Source of the DNA: an uncultured Paracoccaceae bacterium
GTDB lineage: Bacteria; Pseudomonadota; Alphaproteobacteria; Rhodobacterales; Rhodobacteraceae
Assembly (NCBI GenBank): GCA_951812305.1
Contig: CATOSB010000002.1
Coordinates: forward strand, 496,001 to 560,000
DNA length: 64,000 nt
Reading direction: 5' to 3'
Position numbers and translations under genes: made by a program. The notes under the pieces are model-generated. The model made no database searches and was not told the origin of the DNA. It worked only from the letters and a program-made list of their open reading frames with translations. Positions within the stretch are counted from its first letter, which is position 1; the number at the start of each line of letters is the position of its first letter. This document shows, one piece after another, positions 26,962 through 34,897 of the stretch.

Positions 26962-27627
26962 TCACCCCTCCGGATGCAACCCCGCCATCTGCAGATCAAA
27001 CCCGCTCTGGATATGTTCCGTCACCGCCTCCAGCGCCTCTGTCCGATCACCGCCTTCGATTACATCGACCAGCGCCATATGCTCGCCCAACGACTGCGCC
27101 AGATCTACATTTTCGATTGCTGCGAACAGTTGAAACGCCATTGCCTTGCCCCAGATCATGTCAAACATTTCCAGCAGGAACCGGTTTCCTGCCCGCTCGA
27201 CAAAGGCCCGGTGGATATTCCGGTTCGCCTCGAAATACCCGCGCGCCGATTGATCCTCCAGCGCTTCCTCGCGCTCAACGGTCTCGCGCAGGGCCGCGAT
27301 GTCTTCGGGGTCATTACGAACTGCCAAAATTCGCGCCGCCTGCCCTTCGACCGCTGCACGGGATTGATACAGCTCTTTCACCTCGTCGTCGTTCATCTGG
27401 TAAAGCCGGAACGTGCCCCGGTTTGACACGGTCAGAACGCCCTCCTGCTCCAGACGCATCAGGGCTTCACGCACAGGCGTACGGCTGATCTGCATCTCGG
27501 CGGCCAGCTTTTCCTGGATCAGGTTGTCCTCCGGCCCGATCTCGCGCCGCATGATCGCGTCGATCAACTCGTCATAGACCTCGTCGGCAAGACGACGGCG
27601 CGCGGGCCGGATGGATTTGAGCGTCAT
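26962..27627 (-). CDS. GntR-family (FCD domain) transcriptional regulator
   Basis: 221 residues from the ATG at 27627. An N-terminal winged helix (LADEVYDELIDAIMRREIG, ISRTPVREALMRLEQEG) is followed by an all-helical FCD ligand domain (ELYQSRAAVEGQAARILA ... ANRNIHRAFVERAGN ... GEHMALVDVIEGGD). It is divergent from the glxBCD-like operon, and CTGTATACAG palindromes lie between the two starts. It is therefore likely to regulate that operon and itself. The ligand is unknown. Confidence 0.92.
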   Translation of the reverse strand: MTLKSIRPARRRLADEVYDELIDAIMRREIGPEDNLIQEKLAAEMQISRTPVREALMRLEQEGVLTVSNRGTFRLYQMNDDEVKELYQSRAAVEGQAARILAVRNDPEDIAALRETVEREEALEDQSARGYFEANRNIHRAFVERAGNRFLLEMFDMIWGKAMAFQLFAAIENVDLAQSLGEHMALVDVIEGGDRTEALEAVTEHIQSGFDLQMAGLHPEG

Positions 27628-27653
27628 ATGCGGCTCCGATGAATCTCTGGATA

Positions 27654-27663
27654 CTGTATACAG
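27654..27663. promoter_or_regulatory. Palindromic operator-like site near the GntR gene
   Basis: CTGTATACAG is a perfect 10-bp palindrome, 27 bp from the regulator start. The same 10-mer recurs at 27710-27719. The sequence is of the kind bound by GntR/FadR-type dimers. Confidence 0.65.
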
Positions 27664-27709
27664 AAAAACAATGGCCGACCAGCAGGATTTGAGTTGCGCC
27701 TCTCGTCGA

Positions 27710-27733
27710 CTGTATACAGTATACAGTAAACAG
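27710..27733. promoter_or_regulatory. Operator-like array before the glxB-like gene
   Basis: CTGTATACAG is followed at once by TATACAG and TAAACAG, giving three phased half-sites ending 11 bp before the start codon. A bound regulator would block the ribosome-site region or the transcription start. It is paired with the site at 27654-27663. Confidence 0.7.
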
Positions 27734-27744
27734 GGAGGTGGCCC

Positions 27745-28689
27745 ATGTGTGGAATCGCCGGACGTATTCTGAATGCCCCCGGCAAGGTGGGCAACGATCT
27801 GGTCGAATTGATGGACGCGCAGGAACATCGCGGCGCGGACTCGACCGGTTTTGCGGTCTATGGGCCGCCGCGCGACGCGGGCTACGTCCTGCGCGGCATG
27901 GGCTATGACAAGGCGCAGGTCGACAGGGATCTGGACAATCTGGAGGCCATCTGCCGTGATCACGGGGCGGAATTCACCGCTGATCCAACCGTCCTGACGG
28001 ACGACGCGAAATATTATTGCTTCCGGTTCGAGATTTCCGACCCGGTCAACCTCGCTGCCTGGGTCGCGGATGCCGACACGCTGACCAACCGGATCGAGGT
28101 GCAATCCTGCGGGCGCAGTTTGGAAATCATCAAGGATGTGGGCGGCGCTGAACAAGTCGCCGAAAAACACGGTGTCCGCGAAATGGAAGGATCCCATGGC
28201 CTGGGTCATGCCCGGCTCGCTACCGAATCTGACGTGCGCCCCAACGCCTCTCATCCCTTCTGGGCAAGGCCCTTCAGCGACGTGGCCATCGTACATAATG
28301 GCCAGATTACCGACTATTACACCAAGCGCGACCAACTGCAGCGTCAGGGTTATCGTTTCCTGACAGAAAACGACAGCGAACTGATAGCCGTCTGGGTCAG
28401 CGACCAGATGCAGGCCGGGCTGACCATGCCGCAAGCGCTGAAGAAATCGATAAACGATATCGACGGCGTTTTCACCTATATGATCGCCACGCCCGACGGT
28501 ATTGGTTTCGCCAAGGACCGTTTCGCAATGAAACCGTTGGTGGTGATCGATGAACACGGTGAACTGGCGATGGCGACAGAAGAACAGGCCGTGCGCCGCA
28601 TCTACCCCGGCGAATGCGATGTGATCAATTACGATGGGCCGTCGCTGACCGGGCTGTGGGGCGTCGGCAACCGAAAGATGGCGGCATGA
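27745..28689 (+). CDS. glxB: Class II glutamine amidotransferase, GlxB/MgsA-like
   Basis: A 314-residue Ntn-type glutaminase. Cys2 (MCGIAGRI) is the expected nucleophile after Met removal; EHRGADSTGFAVYG, GSHGLGHARLATES and VHNGQITDY line the glutamine site. It corresponds to the glutaminase part of glutamate synthase encoded separately, as in the glxBCD genes of rhizobia or mgsABC of N-methylglutamate synthase. Its stop overlaps the next start (ATGA). No glutamine synthetase-like gmaS or mgd genes follow, so methylamine use is not demonstrated. Confidence 0.85.
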   Translation: MCGIAGRILNAPGKVGNDLVELMDAQEHRGADSTGFAVYGPPRDAGYVLRGMGYDKAQVDRDLDNLEAICRDHGAEFTADPTVLTDDAKYYCFRFEISDPVNLAAWVADADTLTNRIEVQSCGRSLEIIKDVGGAEQVAEKHGVREMEGSHGLGHARLATESDVRPNASHPFWARPFSDVAIVHNGQITDYYTKRDQLQRQGYRFLTENDSELIAVWVSDQMQAGLTMPQALKKSINDIDGVFTYMIATPDGIGFAKDRFAMKPLVVIDEHGELAMATEEQAVRRIYPGECDVINYDGPSLTGLWGVGNRKMAA

Positions 28690-29378
28690 GCGTGCATGTG
28701 GTCGATGTGGGCCAACGCCACATCCGAGAAATAAACGAGGAAATTCAGGAAGCTGCGGCGCGCGGTGACAAGATTCGCGTGGTCAACACGCTTTCCCGCC
28801 ACAACCTCGGCGTCGGGTTGCCGGACAATTGCGAGATCCATTTCGAAGGCTCAGTTGGGTATTATTGCGGCGGGTTGAACACCGGTGCGATCATTGAAAT
28901 AGAGCGCAACTGCGGCTGGGCCGTGGGCGAAGGCATGTCCAAGGGCCATATCACGGTCGGCGGATATGCTGGCATGTCGGTGGGTGCGGCCATGACCGGC
29001 GGTACGATCCATGTCAAAGGCGACGCCGGCCCGAGGGTCGGTGTGGCGATGAAGGCCGGCAATATCGTTGTCGAGGGCAAGATCGGCTATCAATCCGGTT
29101 TCATGGCGCATTCGGGTCGGATTATCGCACTTGGCGGGGCGGGCGAAAGCTGTGCCGACGCGCTGTGGTCGGCAGAGGTTTGGGTCGCAGGCGACGTTGC
29201 GAGCTATGGCGTCGATGTGAACGTGGTCGAACCGACAGCCGAAGAGGTCGCCGAGGTGGATGCCATTCTCGACCCGCTGGGCCTTACAGATTCATCGCGC
29301 GACTGGCGTAAAATGGTCGCCGGAGAGCGGCTTTGGTATTTCGAATCGAGGGACGCGAGCGCATGGCTGATGATCTGA
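28686..29378 (+). CDS. glxC: GXGXG-domain protein, GlxC/MgsB-like
   Basis: 230 residues of right-handed beta-helix like the C-terminal GXGXG domain of glutamate synthase large subunit: VGYYCGGLNTGAIIEI, GHITVGGYAGMSVGAAMTGG, GKIGYQSGFMAHSG. It is thought to be a structural subunit joining the glutaminase (GlxB) and FMN synthase (GlxD) parts. Translationally coupled to glxB by a 4-bp overlap; the next gene lies 133 bp on, beyond two strong hairpins. Confidence 0.85.
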   Translation: MSVHVVDVGQRHIREINEEIQEAAARGDKIRVVNTLSRHNLGVGLPDNCEIHFEGSVGYYCGGLNTGAIIEIERNCGWAVGEGMSKGHITVGGYAGMSVGAAMTGGTIHVKGDAGPRVGVAMKAGNIVVEGKIGYQSGFMAHSGRIIALGGAGESCADALWSAEVWVAGDVASYGVDVNVVEPTAEEVAEVDAILDPLGLTDSSRDWRKMVAGERLWYFESRDASAWLMI

Positions 29379-29384
29379 GAATAA

Positions 29385-29480
29385 CCTCCCCCTCGATCCC
29401 CCTCCGAAGCGGAGGGGGAGGCGACACCCTTGCGGTATGCTCTTCCCCCCTCCTCCTAGGAGGGGGGCCGGGGGGGAGGC
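29385..29480. repeat. C-rich/G-rich palindromes inside the operon
   Basis: Two perfect or near-perfect inverted repeats follow glxC: CCCCCTCC-GAAGC-GGAGGGGG and CCCCCCTCCTCCTAGGAGGGGG, the second continuing into a G7 tract. They start with AACCTCCCCCT, the same sequence that begins the left flank of the IS4 element at 24347. They may act as RNA-stabilising or attenuating hairpins, or as a REP-like dispersed repeat. Confidence 0.7.
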
Positions 29481-29511
29481 TATCCCGCCCGATCACAGCG
29501 GAGCCGAAAGT

Positions 29512-30939
29512 ATGAACGACGACGCCAAACAGTATTCCTATCCATTCGATTTACCGCCCGAGGAAGAAATCCGCTTCCACGACGCCGGTTCAGTCGACGG
29601 TCGCCCTGCTGGCGTTCCGTCGTCCTATGACGAAGGCGGCTCCACCCGCTGGACGCCGGAAGCGATTTCCGAAGTTCACGCGCTGGCGCAACTGGGTCGC
29701 TATCAGGTACGTGGCTACAACACGTTCAATAAGCAACTGCCGACCTTTGACGACCTGACCTTCGTGCCCGCCACGATGACCCGCCTGCCGCTGGAAGGTT
29801 ACCGCGAAAGCTGCACCACCGAGACTATTCTGGGTGGCGGCCGCGGCCCGGATGTGGTGTCCAACCCGCTGAAGCTCAACATCCCGATCTACATCGCGTC
29901 GATGTCCTTTGGCGCGCTTTCCGCCAACGCGAAAGCATCGCTTGGCTATGGCGCGTCGCGCGTCGGCACGATGACTTGTACCGGCGAGGGCGGGATGCTG
30001 GAGGAAGAGCGCAAAGCCTCCTCGCTTCTCGTCTACCAGATGTCCCCGGCGCGCTATCGCATCGACCTCGACCATCTGCGCCGCGCCGATGGTCTTGAAG
30101 TCGTTGTCGGTCAGGGCGCGAAACCGGGTACTGGCGGGCTTCTCCTCGGCATGAAGGTCTCGCCGCGCGTCTCGGAAATGCGCACACTCCCGGAGGGCGT
30201 TGATCAGAGGTCCACCATCCGCCACCCGGATTTCCTCGGTGCCGACGATCTGGCCGTGAAGATCGAGGAATTGCGGATCGCCACCAACTACAAGGTTCCG
30301 ATCAGCATCAAGATGGGCGCCACCCGCCCGCGCTATGACGTGGCCATCGCCGCCAAGGCCGGGGCCGACATTGTCGTGGTTGATGGGGCCGAGGGTGGCA
30401 CCGGGGCCTCGCCCGAACTGCTGTTGAACCACACCGGTATCCCGACGATGAGCGCGATCCGCGCCGCCCGGGAAAGCCTCGATGAATGCGGCATGACCGG
30501 CAAAGTCAGCCTTGTCGCGGCGGGCGGTATCCGATCCGGCGTCGATGCCGCGAAGTGCCTCGCCCTTGGCGCAGACGCCGTGATGATCGGAAATTCGGCA
30601 ATGATCGCGATGGGCTGCAACTCGCCCCGCTATGTCGAGGATTACGCCAAGCTCGGAACCTCACCAGGGGCCTGCCACCATTGCCACACAGGGTTGTGCC
30701 CGGTGGGGGTGGCCACACAGGACCCGGAACTTGAAAAACGCATGGACCCGCACGCCGGGGCGGAACGTGTCGCGCGGTTCCTGACCGCGATGACGATGGA
30801 AATCACCGCGCTCGCCAAGGCCTGCGGGAAATCTTCGGTGCATAATCTGGAAGTCGAAGACCTGCGCGCGCTCAGCTTTGAAGCTTCCGCGTTCACCGGT
30901 GTCAAGATGGCCGGGATCGACCGGGCCTACGACTGGTAA
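29512..30939 (+). CDS. glxD: FMN-binding glutamate-synthase-like protein, GlxD/MgsC-like
   Basis: 475 residues matching the central and FMN domains of glutamate synthase: IPIYIASMSFGALSANAKAS, GTMTCTGEGGML, GQGAKPGTGGLLLG, SIKMGATRPRYDVA and DGAEGGTGASPELL. The [3Fe-4S] cluster motif CHHCHTGLCPVG is intact. It starts at ATG 29512 with GGAG 8 nt upstream. With GlxB and GlxC it would form a three-subunit glutamate- or N-methylglutamate-synthase-like enzyme in the cytoplasm; the acceptor is not identifiable. Confidence 0.88.
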   Translation: MNDDAKQYSYPFDLPPEEEIRFHDAGSVDGRPAGVPSSYDEGGSTRWTPEAISEVHALAQLGRYQVRGYNTFNKQLPTFDDLTFVPATMTRLPLEGYRESCTTETILGGGRGPDVVSNPLKLNIPIYIASMSFGALSANAKASLGYGASRVGTMTCTGEGGMLEEERKASSLLVYQMSPARYRIDLDHLRRADGLEVVVGQGAKPGTGGLLLGMKVSPRVSEMRTLPEGVDQRSTIRHPDFLGADDLAVKIEELRIATNYKVPISIKMGATRPRYDVAIAAKAGADIVVVDGAEGGTGASPELLLNHTGIPTMSAIRAARESLDECGMTGKVSLVAAGGIRSGVDAAKCLALGADAVMIGNSAMIAMGCNSPRYVEDYAKLGTSPGACHHCHTGLCPVGVATQDPELEKRMDPHAGAERVARFLTAMTMEITALAKACGKSSVHNLEVEDLRALSFEASAFTGVKMAGIDRAYDW

Positions 30940-30952
30940 CCGCGCGCTCGGC

Positions 30953-30973
30953 GTCCCGGGCTTGACCCGGGAC
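30953..30973. repeat. GTCCCGGG-CTTGA-CCCGGGAC hairpin
   Basis: A perfect 8-bp stem with loop CTTGA, 14 bp after glxD. It is a common alphaproteobacterial intergenic sequence type; a related form (AGCCCC, CTTGA in the loop, GGGGCT) is at 61901-61923. There is no T run, so it is not a typical terminator. Confidence 0.6.
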
Positions 30974-31017
30974 CTCAGGTGCGTCACTTCCTCCTGCGTT
31001 CCAGCAAAAGGGCAATA

Positions 31018-31629
31018 ATGGTCAAACGCGCAATCATCGAAGGTAAACCGGCGCTGATCGTCATCGACATTCAGGCCTCGACCTTTCACGACCAATCGAC
31101 AGACCGCGCCATTCCGAACATGCCCGGTTACCGCGACCGGATGGCGAAGGCGCGCGAAGCTAACGACGCGGCGCGAACGGCAGGCATCCCGGTCATCTTC
31201 ATTCAGGAAATCCACCGCGCCGATAGGGTTGATTTCGGTCGCGAACTGGACGGATTGGAAGACGCACATTGCCTTGACAGCAACCCCATGACCGATCTTG
31301 CGGTCAAAGAGATGGGCATCCGCCCCGACGACTACATCATCCAGAAACGCCGCTACTCCGCCTTTTTCGGTACCGATCTGGAAATCCTGCTGAAAGGGTT
31401 AAAGGCCGAAACCCTGTTTCTCGTTGGTGGTCTGACCGATGTCTGTGTGCATTACACATTCGTCGACGCCCATCAGCACGATTATTTCACGCGCGTCATC
31501 GAGGATTGCGTTGGCGGATCATCCATCGAGGCGCATGAGGCGTCCCTGAAAGCAATGGAATATCTGCAAACAGGCGCGGTGCGCAGTTTGCCCGAGACCC
31601 TTGCCGCCATGACCGAGTACCAATCGTGA
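31018..31629 (+). CDS. Isochorismatase-family cysteine hydrolase
   Basis: A 203-residue cytoplasmic hydrolase with the family's catalytic triad: Asp17 (LIVIDIQAS), Lys110 (IIQKRRYSAF) and Cys143 (GGLTDVCVHYT). Members hydrolyse amides, ureido compounds or isochorismate. Here the neighbours (glutaminase-type and amidotransferase genes) suggest a nitrogen-containing substrate, which is inference only. ATG 31018 follows AAAAGGG. Its stop overlaps the GTG of the next gene (GTGA). Confidence 0.88.
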   Translation: MVKRAIIEGKPALIVIDIQASTFHDQSTDRAIPNMPGYRDRMAKAREANDAARTAGIPVIFIQEIHRADRVDFGRELDGLEDAHCLDSNPMTDLAVKEMGIRPDDYIIQKRRYSAFFGTDLEILLKGLKAETLFLVGGLTDVCVHYTFVDAHQHDYFTRVIEDCVGGSSIEAHEASLKAMEYLQTGAVRSLPETLAAMTEYQS

Positions 31630-32321
31630 AGATCGCCATCCTCGATCTGACCGCGCAAAAAGGCGCATTGTTTGATGGCCTGCCCCGCGTGGCAGAACAG
31701 ATCGAGGCATGGATCGCGCCCCATTTTTCGGGAGCCGAATTTACCCTCCACGATATTGCGCATGGCGCGGAAATGCCCGGTGCAGATGCCTTCGATGGCG
31801 TGATTGTCAGCGGCTCGGAATTTGGCGTTTATGATGAAACGCCGTGGATGCAGCCTTTGCGCGATCTACTTGCCGCCACCAAGGCGGCAGGCAAGCCGAT
31901 CTATGGGATTTGCTTTGGTCATCAAATCATGGCGGATGTCTTTGGCGGCAGGGCCGAGAAATCAGAGGCCGGGTATCACGTCGGGATCAGACAGTTTGAG
32001 GATTCCGAAACCGAATTTCCCGCCATTGCCTGGCATCAGGATCAGGTGACAGAAATCCCACCGGGTGCAAAGGTCACCGGATCGGCGCCACATTGCCCCA
32101 TCGGCGCGCTTGATTACGATTTTCCCGCAAAATCAATTCAATACCACCAGGAATACCGCGAAACCCATTTGCGCGAATTGTTTGCGCGCGGGCGCGATGT
32201 GTTCATAACAGGCGAAAAAGTGGATGAAGCGCTGGCAAGTTTCGAAAATGTGCAAGTTTCACAAGGTCTGGCAGCTCGGGAATGTGCTGCGTTTTTCCGC
32301 AATGCGCTTGCGACGAAATAA
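31626..32321 (+). CDS. Class I glutamine amidotransferase-like protein
   Basis: 231 residues with a GMP-synthase-like glutaminase fold. Cys96 is in YGICFGHQIMAD and the His-Glu pair in SIQYHQEY, so the triad is complete. Members of this stand-alone group act on glutamine or gamma-glutamyl compounds. A GTG start at 31626 overlaps the previous stop, so it is coupled to the isochorismatase-like gene. Its exact partner or substrate is unknown; gamma-glutamyl hydrolysis would fit a pathway that uses N-substituted glutamate, but this is inference. Confidence 0.82.
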   Translation: MKIAILDLTAQKGALFDGLPRVAEQIEAWIAPHFSGAEFTLHDIAHGAEMPGADAFDGVIVSGSEFGVYDETPWMQPLRDLLAATKAAGKPIYGICFGHQIMADVFGGRAEKSEAGYHVGIRQFEDSETEFPAIAWHQDQVTEIPPGAKVTGSAPHCPIGALDYDFPAKSIQYHQEYRETHLRELFARGRDVFITGEKVDEALASFENVQVSQGLAARECAAFFRNALATK

Positions 32322-32389
32322 TCGCGTATTCGACGGCGGCTCTTGAAGCTGCCCTTAAAAAACCCAACATCGGCGCAAACGGAGAACCC

Positions 32390-32968
32390 ATGCCTGAACG
32401 CAACCAAGCCGCGCTCGACTTCTTGCTGAACCGGCGCTCACGACCCGCAAAAACACTAAGCGGCCCCGTGCCGGATCGCGAGACGTTGAATATGCTCCTG
32501 ACCGCCGCCGCGCGCAGCCCGGATCACGGCAAACTGGAACCGTGGCGCTTTATCGTGTTGGAAGCCACCGCACTGGATCGCCTTGCCGACCTGTCGCAAA
32601 CACGCGGCGCGGCGCTTGGGGTCGAGCAGGAAAAGATCGATAAGGGCGTCGCGCAATATGCCACGGCTGATCTGGCGGTTGCCGTCATCTCGGCACCTGT
32701 CGCCTCTGACAAAATCCCTGAGATCGAGCAAATTTATTCCGCCGGGGCGGTTTGCCTCGCGCTTTTGAACGCGGCGCTGGCCGCTGGATGGGGCGCAAAC
32801 TGGCTGACCGGTTGGGCCAGCCATGATCGTGAGTTCCTGCGCGAAGGTCTCGGGCTGGCAGATCATGAAACTGTGGCAGGCCTGATTCACATCGGAACTG
32901 AATCCGCCGCCCCGCCAGAGCGCCCGCGCCCGGATCTGGCCGTTAAAACAGAATGGGTTTCGGCCTGA
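32390..32968 (+). CDS. Nitroreductase-family flavoprotein (YdjA-like)
   Basis: 192 residues from the ATG at 32390 with GGAGA upstream. The FMN-contact motif RRSRPAKTLSGP is at the N-terminus, ARSPDHGKLEPWRFIV follows, and GWGANWLTGWASHD lies in the C-terminal half, as in the small YdjA-type nitroreductases. These reduce nitro compounds or related substrates with NAD(P)H; the natural role is unknown. It overlaps the next start (TGATG), so the operon probably ran on into the interrupted EI24 gene. Confidence 0.85.
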   Translation: MPERNQAALDFLLNRRSRPAKTLSGPVPDRETLNMLLTAAARSPDHGKLEPWRFIVLEATALDRLADLSQTRGAALGVEQEKIDKGVAQYATADLAVAVISAPVASDKIPEIEQIYSAGAVCLALLNAALAAGWGANWLTGWASHDREFLREGLGLADHETVAGLIHIGTESAAPPERPRPDLAVKTEWVSA

Positions 32969-33410
32969 TGTTCGTCCGCATTCTCGACGCGTTCCGGTTG
33001 GCCGTATTTCAGCTTGGCGACGGGCGTATTCTGGGCGTCCTGTTGCTGTCGCTGATCATCGCGATTGTCCTGACCGGGCCGCTTCTGCTGATCGTTCTGG
33101 CATTCGCGGCGGTCATCGACTGGCTGCCCCTGCCCGGCTGGATGGGCGGCGGCGGCGGGTGGGTCAGTTGGTCAAGCTGGCTGTTCTGGACCTATGTGAT
33201 GTCGCCCCTCGCGCTCGCCATCGTTGGCGTTCTGCTGGATCGGATCGTTGATGCTGTCGAGGCCCGCCACTATCCCCATCTGCCCAAAATCCGGCAACGG
33301 GGCTTGGGGGAGATGGTGAGTTACGGTTTGCGATTCTTTGCCCTTATGATCGGGATCAGCGTGCTGGCGTGGATCGTGTCCAAGATAACCGGATTGCCCG
33401 CAGCACTAAT

Positions 33411-34577
33411 ACCAAGGGTTATTCAATCTGACCGACTTTCGCCCAGTTGCGGCTTGCGATGGATGTGATGGTTTGCGGTCTTGCGATGAGGTTGTTCCAG
33501 GCCTCGCACCCCGCGTCGAGAATCGCGTCATATGTGTCGAACGTCCGGTTTGCGAGCCATGTCTGGCGGAGATATTGCCAAATGTTTTCGGTTGGATTCA
33601 GCTCTGGTGATTTGGGCGGCAGAAACATGAGCGACAGGTTTTGCGGGATTTCCAGAGCGGATGTCGTGTGCCAGCCGGCTTGGTCCATGAGGATGACGGC
33701 GTGGGCGCCATCGGAGACAATTTTGCTGATTTCTTCCAGGTGGCGCTGCATCGCATAGGTGTCGGCTGCTGGCATCATGATCGCCGCGCCGGTGCCGCGT
33801 TCGGGGCAGATGGCGCCAAAAAGATACGCATTTTGGTAACGCTGATCGGCGGGCTGGCGGGGCCGTGTGCCCTTGCGTGCCCACTGGCGGACGCGGGTGT
33901 TCTTCTGACCGAGACGCATCTCGTCCTGGAACCAGATTTCGACGGGTTTGTCCGGCGGCACCCCCTGAAGCGTCTCCTTCAGATTGTCGCCGAAGTTTTT
34001 TTGAAATCCTCAATGACCTGCACGTCCTGCCCCGGGTGCTGAGGGCGTGCGCTGATGTGGGAAAAGCCCAGATTGTGCAGAATCTGCCCCACATGGCGCT
34101 CGTGATAGTCGACGCCAAAACGCGCCTTGATCACATTCTTCAAATCGACCCGCCGCCAGCGGACGACACCGTCCTTTTCAGGATCAGGACCGGTCTCGAC
34201 AAGAGCCGCCAGTTCATCCAGTTGCGCATTGTCAAGGCGGGATCGCGAGCCTCCTCGCTGCCGATCCAGCAGCCCCGCTGGACCATCAGCGTTGAAACGG
34301 AGCACCCAGTCCCTGAGCGTTTGCCGGTCCATCCCGCCAATGCGGGCCGCAGCCCCACGCGACATGCCATCGGCGATAGCGGCAAGCGACAAAAGCCGTC
34401 GGCTCTGCCGGGCATCAGAACTCTCTGCGGCAAGCTTGCGCAGATCATTGGCGGTAAAATCGGCTCGCATCGGTATCCTGGCTGGCATCGGTGGTCTCCT
34501 TTGCCAATCTTGAATCACCTCAGCACCTCAGGCGGTACCCAAAATCCATAGCTGAGTCATTTTGAAGCACCCTTGGT
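33411..34577 (-). mobile_element. IS630-family element in the EI24 gene
   Basis: About 1167 bp, with ends ACCAAGGGT ... ACCCTTGGT in inverted orientation and AT/TA-rich flanks (CTAAT / ATAATT), consistent with insertion at TA. It is related to, but distinct from, the element at 55221-56387. The transposase reads on the minus strand. Confidence 0.85.
33419..34488 (-). CDS. IS630 transposase in two frames
   Basis: The first part starts at ATG 34488 after AAAGGAGA and holds the helix-turn-helix (GMSRGAAARIGGMDRQTLRDW), ending at 33979. The second part holds the DDE domain: IWFQDEMRLGQ, VILMDQAGWHT and LPPKSPELNPTENIWQYLR. They join at a run of seven A residues (T7 on plus, 33996-34002): the 7-A frame stops, while one more A gives FKKNFGDN, as in the related intact copy with 8 A. 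It uses either slippage-dependent expression or a one-base deletion. Confidence 0.8.
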
Positions 34578-34897
34578 ATAATTTTCACAGTAGCCACCGG
34601 ATACCTGATTGCACGGGAATATTTCGAAACCGTCGCATTGCGCCGGATGGACGAACCCGCCGCAAAGGCGGCCACCCGGGCCGATATCTTGGCCTTGTGG
34701 TTGACCGGCACCATAACTGCATTGGCGCTGAACGTGCCACTCCTGAACCTCGTCGCACCGCTCGTCGGTGTCGCGGCATTCACCCACATTTACCACCGCA
34801 CCGGCTGACGCGAAGACCGTTCCCTCGAGACGCCTTTGGCTGCAATCTTTTGCACCGTGCCATGACCAAAGATCGGGCAGGCAACACCACACGCGGG

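Larger units (their letters stand above)
32968..34808 (+). pseudogene. EI24-family membrane protein interrupted by IS630
   Basis: Translation starts at ATG 32968 and gives hydrophobic segments (ILGVLLLSLIIAIVLTG, PLLLIVLAFAAVIDWL, SPLALAIVGVLLDRI) until the IS at 33411. Beyond it the sequence from 34580 continues ATGYLIAREYFETVALRR and VPLLNLVAPLVGVAAFTHIY, both typical of EI24/CysZ-like proteins. Removing 1169 bp (33411-34579) restores one frame of 223 residues with the junction AALI-IFTVATG. The family comprises multi-pass inner-membrane proteins, some linked to sulfate uptake. cysG lies next door but is convergent. Confidence 0.88.
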
